The notes under the pieces were generated by a model. It was not told where the DNA came from. It was given only the letters and a program-made list of their open reading frames with translations, and ran no database searches. A stretch of 64,000 nt of DNA from Isoetes taiwanensis (taxonomy: Eukaryota; Streptophyta; Lycopodiopsida; Isoetales; Isoetaceae). The stretch covers positions 3,670,621-3,734,620 of the forward strand of contig JAJEKV010000095.1 in NCBI GenBank assembly GCA_021234155.1, in the 5' to 3' direction. A program made the translations under genes and the position numbers. This document shows, one piece after another, positions 45,700 through 57,301 of the stretch; the first letter of the stretch is position 1, and every line of letters begins with the position of its first letter.

Positions 45700-46462
45700 G
45701 TTCCACGATCACCAATTTGTTGTTGATGATATATGCATTTTGCCTTGATTTCAGCTTTTTAAGTTCATCCAATATTCTGCTTCCTCTCTTTTTCTTCTTT
45801 GTCTTGTCAAATCATCATTGAGCCAAATCCTATTTCCTTTCAAGTGCCCCTGTTTGCTGCAAAATTCTTGCTTTAGAATCAAGGCTACCAAATTTAAGAA
45901 GTACCGGTCTGCTTCTCCCCTCAATTCGTTTCCCAATCCTTCTACTATAAAGGACACCAGGATCCACAAGATGCATGGTATTTTTAAAAAATTCATTGAC
46001 TACATGACTTACATCTTCTCCTTCATCTTCGGAAGCCCGGCAACCACAATATTCTTAGCCCTTGCGGTCGATCCTCTTGCTCGATATTCTCTCTTGTCCT
46101 TGAGCAAATAAGGAAGAAACCCTACTCTCAATATTTGAGGTGATTCTTTGCTACCATTTGCTCAGGAAGAACATGGAGTGCTATATTCATCGGTTGCCCC
46201 CGATCAAATTCTATATCTGCAAGTTTACTCTTCGGGTTTTCTATTTCAGGCTTAAATTAGCCAATCTCGTAATGGAAGCTTTCATTTCATCTTTTAATTG
46301 TGTTAAATTCTGCTGCAGGTTCCCGATTTCCTGTCTTGCTGCCTTCACCTCTTCTTTTGTTTCTTTCATTTCAGTTAGAAGCTGCTTGATCAAACCAAGA
46401 AGCTCCCCATTATCTTCCTCTTCCGTGTCTCCCTTTTGTGGAGGAATCTTTTTCGGTGGCAT
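45700..46462 (-). pseudogene. LINE B ORF1 (coiled-coil RNA-binding protein)
   Basis: ATG at 46462 opens MPPKKIPPQKGDTEEEDN, then a coiled coil (LIKQLLTEMKETKEEVKAA and on) to about 46241. The frame then shifts into ARAKNIVVAGLPK, FFKNTMHLVDPGVLYSRRIG and NRIWLNDDLTRQRRKREEAE (ending about 45751). The order of coiled coil, RNA-recognition-like core and basic C-terminal region is the usual LINE ORF1 layout. Several frameshifts are present. Confidence 0.7.
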
Positions 46463-46840
46463 GGCAGCTGTATTTCCGACCTGTGCAGACCGATGGTAGA
46501 GCCTTTATGTTAACCTTGCAACCCTGTGCGCTCAAAAACGGCGCTCAAAAACGGGCAAATCAGTCAGTCCTTGAGCGCCTTGTTATATGTGAATGACATA
46601 TAAATTTAGTATCTTAGATTACGGATTTGTTAGAGTATGCAATCTGTCTATCATAGATATCCAATCTACAAAATATCTTCCAGGTGTAGAGCATTAGCTA
46701 TTGGGTGGATTAATACCCTTAATGTATCAAGAAGTATTGAACTGCTGGCAATTTGGGTGCTGTGGTCACTAGTGCTGGTTTAGGTAATGCTGATATGGTT
46801 GGAGAAGCAGGGGAGCCGGAGAATGTGAGGCACGTACATG

Positions 46841-47740
46841 TGGCAGCATCTGTTATGTTATGGCCATATCATTTTGTAATTTCATAGTATTCATAACAAA
46901 ACAGGGGCAAAAATGTTACAGGATATAGCAGGCTGTAATGTGCAGCTGAGATTGAAACCTGGGCCTAAATGATGAGGTCCAGGACGTGAAGGGCTAGATA
47001 ACGTCCTGCGCAGAGGCGTTATGGCCCAGGAAAAAATGGCCGAGTGGCCATGTGGCCAGGGACGTCCGAGGCTGCACAGGACGTTATCAACATTAACGTC
47101 CTTAGCTGAAGCATTTGGCAAAGATGCCAAAGCATTTGGCTGCTGGAGCTGGGTACAGAGCCTAAAATCCACCATAGCTACTGGAGCAGGGCATTGGGCT
47201 GAGTACACTACAGGAGCAGGGGATGGAGGCTGCAAAATGCAAAATGCAAAATGCCATGTCTTCTAGAAAAAGGACCTTCCGGACTCCAAAAGAAGAGTTT
47301 CAGAGAATTTCAAAGAAGAGTTTCAGAGAAGAGTTTCCCAAAATGGAGCAGGGGATGGAGGCTGCAAAATGCTGTCTGTGCTTTTGCTTCAGAAAGAGGA
47401 TTTGCCGGACTCCCAAAGCCAGCTTCTAAAAAATTAGGTTCTTGAAAATCATATGCATGTTGGTTCCCTCTACGCCAAGGCGGAGGGTCCTTGAAACCAT
47501 GGCCATGGCGGATCGCCCTTGAAACCACAGAAATCTTGGAGGGCCCTTGAAACCACGACTATGGAGGAGGGTCCTGGAGCACAAAAAAACCATGTGGCAG
47601 ATGTTATGGCCGTTATGGACATAATAATCTTGTTATTTCATAACAGAGTGGGCCATGAATGTTACTGGACATAACACTCTTGAATAGACGGTTGAGATTA
47701 GATCCTACAGCTAAATGCTGAGGCCCAGGACGTGAAGGAA
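46841..47740. repeat. Direct repeats of about 150 bp flanking a 600-bp spacer
   Basis: The segment 46841-46991 recurs at 47586-47736. Both begin near TGTGGCAG.ATGTTATG and share CATAACA...GGGC..AAATGTTAC, then GGCC.AGGACGTGAAGG at the end. The spacer has a short repeat built on GCAGGGGATGGAGGCTGCAA (47215 and 47348) and no recognisable gene. A small TRIM-like element or a tandem duplication would explain it. The right copy abuts the Pack-type element. Confidence 0.5.
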
Positions 47741-48310
47741 AAAAGCCCTTTTTCCACATGTCTTATTTTATGGCTATCATATTTTTATAAGACACCATTT
47801 TGAGCTCCACGTCATACATAAGACACGTCCTAAAAAATCAGTTTTCCATTACTCAAATATAAGACATGTCCTATCATATGAGACATGTCCTATCATATGA
47901 GACATGTCCTATAATCTAGGTTTTCCACATTCTGCTTCTTCTGCAATTTCAGGGGAAGAGCTTTCTAAAGCAGAACCACGGTCTTTTGAATCAATGGCAC
48001 ATTGTTCGTCTTCATCAGCTTGGATAGGATCTTCTTCAACTTTTTTATGTGCAGCAGAGCAAAATGGACAGATTCTTGATCAAAAAATTGGAAGCAGATT
48101 TTCGAAAATCCTGTTCAGTATCATCCATCTTCATGTTCCAAGATCATGTCCAGACTCTTCCCAGGAACGACAGAGTCTTATACAATGTTGCTGTCTGAAA
48201 AGCGACATTGTTTTCCCGGAAGAAAAAGCGACATTATATTTGTACAGACTTGAAATGAGACATATCCAGAAAGTTGCCATGGAAAAGCCATGGTATCTTA
48301 AACCATGAAA
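47741..48310. mobile_element. Pack-type TIR element, short (internally deleted) copy
   Basis: The left terminus AAAAGCCCTTTTTCCAC (47741-47757) is followed by the AAGACATGTCCTA motif array (47757-47915), then sequence shared with 55570-55885. It jumps from GTTGCTGTCTGAAA to GACATTATATTTGTACAGAC, skipping the 500 bp that carry the zinc-finger gene fragment in the longer copy. The right end decays near 48310. It is therefore a deletion derivative of the element at 55.5-58.1 kb. Confidence 0.7.
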
Positions 48311-48479
48311 AAGCCATCGAGTTCATCTATAAACCAATGATCATGGATCAAGAACTGGCGGGGAGTTGCCAAAAGAGAATATGTTGTCTGAGACAAAAGT
48401 GAAAATTGGGCGCCGAATGACGAAAAACTCGGTATCAGATGGAATGACATTCTTATAGCATTTCAAGGGGCTTCTTATG

Positions 48480-50240
48480 GATTGGTATTGGGACCTTAAT
48501 TTAATAGCACTAATGTTCTTGTGGGGTGGCAGAAGTGTACAACGTTGTGGACATTGGATAATCCGGCTCCGGCATATGTTCACGATTATCCATGGAAATT
48601 ACTTGTGCATGGACAGGCCATCAAGTTGTTGGGGATTCCAGTTGGCATCCATGTTACTATGGGAGCTGCATGGGAGGAGATCATTAGGGGTTTGGAGAAG
48701 CACTTGTTCTGGTGGTCCACTGCTAAGTTGTCTCTTGCGGGTCGCATTACAGTGGCCAAGTCAGTCCTTAGTAGTACCCATGTTTATATGGCATCCTTAC
48801 TGCTAGCACCACAGATCAAAGTGCGTGAGCTCATTGCAATAGTTCGGAACTTTATTTGGGCAGGTACTGAGGAAGGTGCTGTGGTTAAGGTGGCTTGGTC
48901 GAAGTGCATCCTTCCAAAATGGGCAGGTGGTCTGTGTATGATGGACTTCTTACTGCAGAGCAAAGTGCTTATTTCAAAGTTCATTTGGAGACTCCTGAAT
49001 GGTGAGGATGACTCTCCTGGTTCACGCCTTCTTAGACAAGCTCTTGGTCACTATATCCCTCTAGGCAAGAAGGCTGTCAAACCAGTCCTATCTTGGGCTT
49101 TATTTCAGACTCTGCAGCCTTTTCCAAGTGCTTCTCCATTTTTGCGTGGCTTGTTGGCAGCATGGCTTTTCTGGCCATGCCCCTCTATCCATACCCTATT
49201 GGAGACTCCATGGTGGTGGGCACCACTGCCTCCAGACCCCTCAGCACCTCCATTGGCAGCCTCAGTTCATCCCCTTACACAGAGACGATGGGTTCTTGTA
49301 GGTGTTGTCTCTATTCAAGCATGGTATGAGGAGGGTCGCCTACTGTCTTGGCCTGAATTTCAGGCAAAGTTCCTGCTCTCTGGTTGGGATGTATCTCTAT
49401 GGGAGAAGGTCGCAGAAAATTTGCCTCTTATAGTGCAAGTTGGTGTTGCTGAAAGGGTGCCATGGGACTGTCATGAAAATATTCGCAAAGGCAAGCAATT
49501 TGTCAGATCGGTATATCGCCTTCTTTTAGCACCACAACCCCTCCAGTTGCCAGATGGGTGGCACCTACATGTTCCACAGCCCACTTTGTGTCGTACATGG
49601 CGATGGCTTTGGGATAGATTGCTCCACCCTAAAGTCTCAGACTTGTGGTGGCGGGTTATCCCGAGGTGCTCGCGGGTTAATGCCTTTTCGACATCGCTAT
49701 GATCCTCGCATATCCGCGGTATGCCCGCTTCATCTTTTCGGACGTTGATACTCTTGAGCATTGTCTCTTTGATTGTCCCGAGATTCAACGTGGTCACGGC
49801 TACAAGGTTTGTTTAACGGTACATTGGATTTGCCGATGCATCCTTTTGGCGCCCTATCCCAACGCATGGCCTCCGGCTAAACAAAGGGCATTTCATCTTG
49901 GTTCCGGTTGGCTCCTATGGTCGATATGGGAGCGTCCACGGACACCACATCTTTTTGAGCATTTATTCATCGCACCGCGGTGTTATTACGGTGGCCCTTA
50001 GTATTGGCTGACCCTCACGAGTGTTCCTCCCTTGATTCAGAACCGGCGGAACGCATCTGGATTCAGTATCTTCGAATTGATTCTTATCATTAGTCTCCTA
50101 TTCTGGAGTAAGTACATTGTGCTCCAGGCTCGTGCTCCTGTGGCATCTTTGTGTGCTTACACAGTTAGATGAGACATGTAAATTTTGTACTTTTTCTCTG
50201 ATTAATAAACTTTTTGGCTTTCGTCCTTCAAAAAAAAAAA
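48480..50240 (+). mobile_element. L1-type LINE, 5'-truncated, poly(A) tail
   Basis: A plus-strand frame at 48521-49702 encodes the post-catalytic part of a plant L1 reverse transcriptase: KLLGIPVG, FWWSTAKLSLAGRITVAKSV, FIWAG and LPKWAGGLCMMD, then WLWDRLLHPKVSDLWWRVI. A frameshift leads to DTLEHCLFDCPEIQR (49747-49795), the zf-RVT end. The 3' untranslated region has ATTAATAAAC, then CGTCCTTC and an A run (50230-50240). The catalytic FADD part and ORF1 are missing. The 5' break is near 48500. Confidence 0.85.
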
Positions 50241-51190
50241 GGGGGGGACTCGCAGATATTGGAAGTAGCAATAGGAAGAAAGTTGGTCTTGTAGAAAGAC
50301 AATTTGCACATCTTAAAAAGTTACTATCGAAGTTGCATATTATTTCAATAGCCTGTAAATTACCATGTTATCTCCATGGCATTCTGTTGGAGCTTACATC
50401 TGACCTTCACTAGGATTGAAGATCTAAGCCAGAAGTATAGTCCAGAGGTTTGTGTAATTTGCCAACTGAAGTTATTGTTTTCCTGGCGTCGCAACTTTTC
50501 TAACAAGATGGTTCCCGAAGGAAGTACAACAGTGGTAGTTTTGTTAACGTGATGTCCAATAGATCATGGACACAAACATGGTGGATTGAATTTTTGAGAC
50601 ATTTATCTTAAAATTTGATTCAATGAGATAACATTTCATTCAAGTCATCTGGATGCAGATTCCATTCAAAGGATACTCAAGGAGAACATTTAAACCAAAC
50701 ATGTCGATGCAAGACGTCAAAATTATGGGACATATTTGTTACTACATATTTGCATAAAAATTTCTACGTTCAAGTGCAAAGATAATAGGGTTTCTCGAAT
50801 TTGAAATTTTCAAGCAGGTAAGTGTTTTATATTCCTCAATGCATGTTGAGATATTTTACGAGAAACTATGAATGGTATCACAAGACTTGCCTATGCTGCT
50901 AAGAAAAGCATATTTGCATGGTGTTGTCACTCTCATGGCTATAAATCATTGATGGAAAGGAAAGCTCCAGTTCATAAAGCCATACCATCTAGACACACAT
51001 CTCCTGCTCCAATTACTTTTAGAGTAGATTCTACATTCTAGAGTAGGTTGTCCTAAGATCCTTTTGTCATTTCAGCATTTCTGCTTTGTCTAAATATTGG
51101 TTCGCCATATTGGTCTGCTCTCACACTGAACATGGTACATTGCTTATTATACTTGCAAATACATACAATGCATGAATATCCTATATATAT
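50241..51190. other. No recognised feature
   Basis: AT-rich sequence following the L1 poly(A). I see no open frame with family motifs and no clear repeats here; it ends at a TA dinucleotide run (51183-51199) adjoining the next L1-like 3' end. Confidence 0.4.
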
Positions 51191-51199
51191 ATATATATT

Positions 51200-51845
51200 T
51201 TTTTGAATGACGAACAAACAAGTTTATTAATCAGCAAGAATAAGTACAAAATGAATATTTCTCATCTACTTGTATAAGCACAAGAGGGTGCTGCTGGAAC
51301 ACGAGCCTGCGACACCATGTGCTACTAGATAAGTAATAGGAGAGAAAGCTCTGCTAAAGAGGCTAACCACATTGAACCTGTAACGGCATCAACTCCGATG
51401 TGACTACTGGAATCTCAGGAGAGTTTGAAGATGTAACTTGGGCCTTTGACAAAGCAGTATTATCTTCAACCAAATCAGCCCACTGGAGTGGAGCAAAGCG
51501 GCCACATGCAACAGAAGGAGCAGAATCATGTATAGCAAGTGCTGAGGAAAGCTGAGATGCAGAGGTGTTACAACCCTTAACTAACTTTCGAGGTTGATGA
51601 AGAGCAGGTGGATGTTTAGGTGGAGGGTGGGCACCACGACGATCAATATCCATGTACTGCCCATAAATCTCTTCAACTTGCTCTTGCGACCTCTGAATTT
51701 CATCCAACCTTTGCCTTTGTTGATCCAGCAGCAGAGGCGTGGGACCAGCGGCTGGAATAGATGTAGAGGAAGTCACAGGGGGACAAGAGATATCCATTGA
51801 AGAAGGCGCAGTGCTAGGAGTAGGATTTATGGCAGAGGCAACTGG
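51200..51845 (-). mobile_element. Short element with L1-type 3' end (minus strand)
   Basis: Minus strand: a 144-codon frame (51797-51363), rich in Ser, Pro and Gln with a helical SQEQVEEIYGQYMDID segment, is followed by ATTAATAAACTTGTTTG, CGTCATTC and an A run at 51200. The 3' terminus matches those at 50.2 and 54.65 kb. No reverse transcriptase is present. Interpreted as an ORF1-derived or unrelated passenger mobilised by L1. Confidence 0.55.
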
Positions 51846-53279
51846 ACATAAATATCCTATATATTACATTAAACATAACACATTGCTTATTATACTTGCA
51901 AATACATACAATGCATGAATATCCTATATATTACAATATATTACAAGCATAGTCAGATTAAAATGTTTCATTTGTAGTTGTTGCTATGCACCAATTGTCG
52001 GAAAAATGAATGACCAGATCAAAATTTTGTATTTGTAATTATCGTCATGCAACTCATATATGAAAATAAAAATAGCACCTCTTATGGGACCGAGAATATA
52101 TCGAAGCTGCCATTAAGACAAGTCAGCAATTATCACTCTTTTTATTGATAACAATGAAGGGCAATAATGAAGCAATCTATATATTTTGCATAGCTTCCAC
52201 CAAAGTAAGAACATAACTTCTGCTCACCATATGCTTCTATTCGAAATTACCCATACCCATTTTTGAGATCATTTCGAAGGTCATGCCTTTGACCTTGGCT
52301 AAAAACAAAAATTATAGTACTCTAAAGCATATGATGCCGATTTACATCTAGCAAAGAATTTTGCATATGATTTCTTTGTCTTGGTTTATGGACATTTGAG
52401 TTTCAAGGTGGATAGACATTATATAATCTTGCTGCGTGCAAGAAGTTATTGAAAATCTGTCTAAAAAAATGATCTATTTTGTTGGAGATTTTCTATTGAC
52501 TCCTTTAAAAATTATAGAAGCTTTTCAAGTATAGAAGCTTTGCAAGTCATATGTGAAACTGGATGGTTGAAAAAAAAGGGATCAAACATGTCAAATGTTG
52601 ATTTATTGAAGCAGGTAGATAAGACCGATAAATCCACATCATGTTTTGAATATTATTTCTTCATATTTTCATTTGGAGCTATACAACACAACATGGGGAG
52701 CTTTTTAAACGTTTTCCATCTTATAGATAATGGTATATTTAGCCTTGTTGATTTGCAATGAATTGGGCCATACCTACATCAGAATGTTGATTGCAATACC
52801 ATAAGCACATGGCAAAATGTATGGATTTCCGTATGACATTTTTTCAATTTTCTTAAACAGTTTGAAATCTTAGCTTTACTCAGCCACATTTAAGAGGGCC
52901 TTCAAAAGACACTATAATAAGTTCATTGCGAAGGTAGAATAATTTCTATGAATTTTAATGATATTGTTGCTAAGGGTGCAAGTGCAATAGATAGATAGAT
53001 AGATAGATAGATGGACTTTTTACATCTACGGAAACCCCAACAGGTTATGGGATGGGTTCACAACACTGGGAATAAGCCTAAATAAAATTCAGGGACTAAG
53101 CTCCATTACAATACGGAATAATAAATGAAAACAACAGAGAAGAAGAACAAATGGAGCAACTAAATATAATCCATCCAGGAGTTTTGAGGCCTATTTGATG
53201 TTCACGTTGCAACAGTCATCATGTAGCCTTCATTCTGGGCTATCAGCTCGATCTTTGCACGTCAAAGAAGATATGGAAG
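51846..53279. other. No gene; GATA microsatellite
   Basis: AT-rich, with a duplicated stretch built on ACATTGCTTATTATACTTGC (51130 and 51880) and an (ATAG)n tract at 52987-53014. Sequence directly right of the microsatellite (to about 53250) could be the 3' end of another microsatellite-tailed LINE on the minus strand, but no protein motif supports that. Confidence 0.4.
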
Positions 53280-54673
53280 AGTGTTGAGAAGATTTGGTGT
53301 GATAATATTATGCCTTGTTGGGCTGCCCCTAAAGTGCAGATCCTCGCTCATGTGGGTAATGGGTACGATTTGGGTATATGTCAGTATATACTGAAAATTG
53401 GCCTAAACCGGTTGTTGCAGGTGATTTGCCTACGTAAGAGCATTTGTGTTTTTAGGCACGGCTTGATTGGATTTAATGGACGCAAGGACTCAAAGCTTAG
53501 CATTTGTCGGTGATGGTCAAACCAAAGGGAGTTCACAGAGCTTTAGCCATACGAAGATGGTGCATGAGTTGAAGGGTTTTTTTTCGGCTTGAACCATACA
53601 TATACATCATACATCGAAGGATCAAATGTGTTGTCAATATCTGATTCTCATGCAGTCAAGTGCAAGATTGTAGCTAGAACCTATGTCCTTAGATGGACCA
53701 GAGCTTCTCTATAATTATCTAATCCCTATAACATGGACTTCTAATTGGATTGTGAACTCGAAGCTATCATAATTTGCCAATGGATTGGGTATGCATCTTG
53801 CCCATTCTATTGTTAATGGTCCTCGAATTTGTGTATCTCTTCCTACTTGTATTTCTATTCCTCAGTCAGTAGTGGTCAAAAGTGGCCCACTTTTTTTCAA
53901 GTACAAACTACGCTGCTTATGGACCTGAGCTTGCCAAGATGTTTCCCAATGTTGAGGCTTTCGCTACTTACAGGTCTAGGCATACTTTTGTCTCTACCTC
54001 TCCAATTGCTCCTATCCCCTGTCACATAGCAGCCACTTCACTCGAATGTCATGTTGTATCATCTTCTTCCTCATCTGCCTCTGCACTAGTTAATACGCCA
54101 GTATTACCAGCTCGTGTGCCTTCTTCTCTAGCTATTTCTGCACCATCGCCTTCTTCGAGTGTATCTCCATCCCAGTCTATATCAGTGGACCCTCTTAATG
54201 AGGATCAACACTCTCGTCTTCTAGACATTGCTCACAAGCAAGACTTATTGGACGAAGGGTGGTCTACTCCACGCTTGAAGAAGCTTGCACGTCACAAAAA
54301 TAGCTCGGCTCCTCAATCTGCGTTAGTTCATTCTGTAGCTCCAGTATCTGCTACGATTGTTACAGTGGATGTCCCTGATTCAGTGGCATTGAGACACCAG
54401 GGTGCAGATCAAGTTGCTGTTAATGATTCTATGGATGTGGAAGTTCGACCTGGTTAAAGTAACTTTTCTATAAATATGATTATATATTATTCTTCTCTTT
54501 GTAGGAGAAGAGAATAGTGTGAACTGCATTATACTGTCATGCTTAGATGGGTGGCCCTGCTCAGTTGGATCTGATTGTCCACTGGGTTTTTTATTCCTGT
54601 CTCTGCATTGTATTATGTATTATGATGGAGTGTTATTAATAAAGTATGACGTCCTTCAAAAAAAAAAAAAAAA
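53280..54673 (+). mobile_element. Short element with L1-type 3' end and ORF1-like frame
   Basis: A 191-codon plus frame (53882-54457), rich in Ser, Pro and Val with a basic GWSTPRLKKLARHK motif, is followed directly by about 200 bp of untranslated sequence, ATTAATAAAG, CGTCCTTC and a 17-A run (54657-54673). The region upstream (53280-53880) has decayed frames. There is no reverse transcriptase between the frame and the tail, so this is an ORF1-only (half-L1-like) element or a deletion derivative. Confidence 0.5.
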
Positions 54674-55476
54674 TTTCCATGCAGAAAATCTTTGCTCATT
54701 AGGACCTTATACATTCGAAACGTTATATTTATTTTGAAGCTGAGAATGAATTGCTTGGGTAATACATGGCCTATACAATATTTTATTTATATTTATAGTT
54801 GTTGTTAGTCATAAACATGCCTCCAGGTGCATGGCAATATCGCCTTTCGTTAAACCTCTTTTTCGTGCTCAGTACATAGACTACTAATGTTGCCCACCCA
54901 GATAGTCAAGGCCTCTTCAATGAGCAAAATGACTGGGTTCATCCCCAGGTAGGTCTTTATAAAGACAATTTTGCAAAGGTTTCAAGTTTCTCTTTCATTG
55001 CAGGAACTCTAGATTGCAGATAGTTGCATCATCTAAGAACATGGATTCATGCCTGGTCACTTGCAAGTATCATGTGATGTTCAACTTGTGCCAAATATAA
55101 GCTTAAGATAGTGTACTTTTAGGAGTGAAAAAACAAAAAAGTAAAACGTTAAATTAAAGTTCCAACTTGCATAAAACTTGAAGCAATCTCTAAACCAAGT
55201 AACTTATGTGACTTGTCATGTCTTCTTTGCAAGTCTGATTTAGACAGATGATACTGCAATGGGAGTCCACCATATTTGCCATATCACATTGTATTGGTAC
55301 AGGGAACATACAGAAAAATTTCTCAAGATTCTACCATTAACCTTCGCTCCACATTTAACACAACCCTTCTCACCATTCAACACAAGCCTTCTCAAGTGAA
55401 ATATATCCACCATTTTTTATTGATTTTTTAAATTATGCCCGACGAAAAGCCCAGCAACGCTGGGCACTTTTTCTAG
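54674..55476. mobile_element. Helitron 3' portion with canonical hairpin and CTAG end
   Basis: The 3' terminus has a hairpin GCCCAGC-AAC-GCTGGGC (55449-55465), a 7-nt spacer, then CTAG (55473-55476) followed by T: the hairpin-plus-CTRR structure of Helitrons. The empty site is visible in the short Pack-element copy at 47.77 kb, where CTATCA is joined directly to TATTTTTATAAG; the break is between A and T as expected. The 5' TC end was not located, so the left limit is arbitrary. No Rep/helicase is seen; it is non-autonomous or the rest lies further left. Confidence 0.75.
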
Positions 55477-55819
55477 TATTTTTATAAGACACCATTTTGA
55501 GCTCCACCTAAGCTCCATGTCATACATAAGGCACGTCCTAAAAAATCAGTTTTCCATTATCAAATATAAGACATGTCCTATCAATATGAGACATGTCCTA
55601 TAATCTAGGTTTTCCACATTCTGCTCCTTCTGCAATTTCAGGGGAAGAGCTTTCTAAAGCAGAACTACAGTCTTTTGAATCAATGGCGCATTGTTCATCT
55701 TCATCAGCTTGGATAGGATCTTCTTAACTTTTTTTATGTGCAGCAGAGCAGAATGGACGGATACTTGATCAAAAAATCGGAAGCAGATTTCCGAAAATCC
55801 TGTTCGGTATCATCCATCT

Positions 55820-56473
55820 TCATGTTCTAAGATCATGTCCAGACTCTTCCCAGGAGCGACAGAGTTCTGTCTTATACAATGTTGCTGCCTGAGTACTTCC
55901 TGAGCTTTCTGAGTCTGATTTGCTTTTAGGACTTCCCTTAGATTTTTGCAGGAGGTGAATAATTGGAATGCCATCCATTATCAACAGATCTTCACCCAAG
56001 AAAGCATCAATTGGACGTAATGCATGATGCAATAGTTTGGGGGAAGTGGAATTTCCTCTGCTAGAAGATGTAGCCATGCCATTTTTCGAGCCCTTCTTGT
56101 TAGACTTTTCATCCAGTGGAATGCTATGAATCCTAACCTGAATAGTTGAAATTGAAGGCTCGGAGCTTACACTGCGCATTGAACATTTCATTGGGATATA
56201 ATCTTCGTCAGCCCGACAAGATTTTAACAGATCCGGCATGCCCTTTGTGCCAAATCGGAGATGTCTGATGCCAGTGATACAGATCCAGCGATAAACGACA
56301 AACAACAAGCTCGTAGCATAGCCTACCTTTTTTTCCAGACATCCTAAAATTGCGGCCAAAAAGACATGGGATTGGCCACGTTTGCCTGTTGCATTTTGTG
56401 GCGGGGGGTGCGACACTATATTTGTACGAACTTTAAATGAGACATGTCCAAAAAGTTGCCATGGAATAGCCAT
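55820..56473 (-). pseudogene. Captured fragment of a tandem CCCH zinc-finger gene
   Basis: The minus frame runs 217 codons and ends TLYKTELCRSWEESG followed by unrelated HDLRT and a stop. YKTELCR.WEE.G is the signature entry of a TTP/TZF-type CCCH finger, which normally continues C.YG.KCQFAHG; here it is cut after the Gly. The preceding Ser-rich region (KGSPKSKSDSESSGSTQAA) and RPIDAFLGEDLL stretch look like native N-terminal sequence. To the left a further minus-strand frame (EDPIQADEDEQCAIDSKD) may be another captured exon. It is absent from the short copy at 47.7 kb. Not a functional zinc finger. Confidence 0.75.
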
Positions 56474-56544
56474 GGTGTCTTATATGGCCCAATCACACTT
56501 CAATAATTTTAAGACAGCAGGGTCGTGGAAAAAGGGCTTTTCAC

Positions 56545-57290
56545 ACAATAGCAGTGTCTTATTTTTTAAGGTGTTTCATTGGTCCAACACAGCAAACAAG
56601 TAAAAATGGTTTTCACACGAGCCTAAGTAGGACGTGTCTTATTTACTATGGCGTCTCTTTTTCTTCCGGGGGAAACCCCCCGCCACAAAATAAGACAACT
56701 TTTTTGCCCAATCACAACTCTTGCTGACGGGATTTCAAGAAAAGTCCTAAAATAGGACTTCGATTTTGTTCTGCCGTTGCTTCAGCAGATAACTTAGAGC
56801 TTCAAAAGGGAGTCAAGATTTCAAGGAATGTGAAGATTTCTTCACAATTTTGTTGTTTCAGATTCTTCATAGTAATTCTTTGCAAAAATCCTCTATGTAA
56901 GAAGCAGATCCTTATTCTGTGCTGAATAAAGCAAAAACAAGTCCAGTCCGATGTTTTCTGGCTATTTTTTGTGCTACGGTGGGATTTTTTTGTCTGCACA
57001 ACTCCTACACAGTTCCGAGTCTGCAGTTTCGGATTTGGGTCTGCATGTCTAATACATATACAAGGTGTCTGCTTTGGATTGTTCGGCATGATCTGCAGGA
57101 TGCAAAACTTACAGTGCAGTTAGAATAAATTGAAGAATTAGTGCAAAAAGTACTGCGATTATACCCTTGAAGAGGATCGATTCAAAAAAGTGAGAAGCGA
57201 TTCGATAATCCACAATCCTTTAGATCTTCAAAATCAAATGTTCTTCTATCAAAACAGAGTTTCTCACTCACTTCTTTTCCATGAAACAGA
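56545..57290. other. Internal part of the Pack-type element, no clear gene
   Basis: Contains further TGTCTTATTT-type motifs at about 56560, 56635 and (inverted) 56690, and GGGGGAAACCCCC with CCGCCACAAAATAAGAC near 56670. From 56700 to 57290 there is AT-rich sequence, perhaps another captured segment (an ACTTACAGT-like splice site near 57110), without a recognisable protein. Confidence 0.4.
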
Positions 57291-57301
57291 GTAGTGTGAA
57301 A

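Larger units (their letters stand above)
42329..46490 (-). mobile_element. LINE B, nearly full length, with (TTAAA)n-type tail
   Basis: Minus strand. From right to left: ORF1 start (46462), endonuclease, reverse transcriptase, C-terminal Cys-His finger, stop at 42414, then five repeats of ATTTA/TTAAT type at 42329-42354 as the 3' tail. It is the most complete member of a clade that also gives LINE A and LINE C. Frameshifts in the endonuclease and reverse transcriptase show it is inactive. The 5' end is near 46490; no target duplication was seen. Confidence 0.85.

Noticed and set aside
46841-47740. Solo LTR pair of an LTR retrotransposon
   Set aside because: Repeats are about 150 bp and diverged, no primer-binding site or polypurine tract was seen, and no target duplication; a TRIM or tandem duplication is equally likely.
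52987-53250. Fourth microsatellite-tailed LINE behind the (ATAG)n tract
   Set aside because: No reverse-transcriptase or finger motif is visible to the right; kept only as a possibility.
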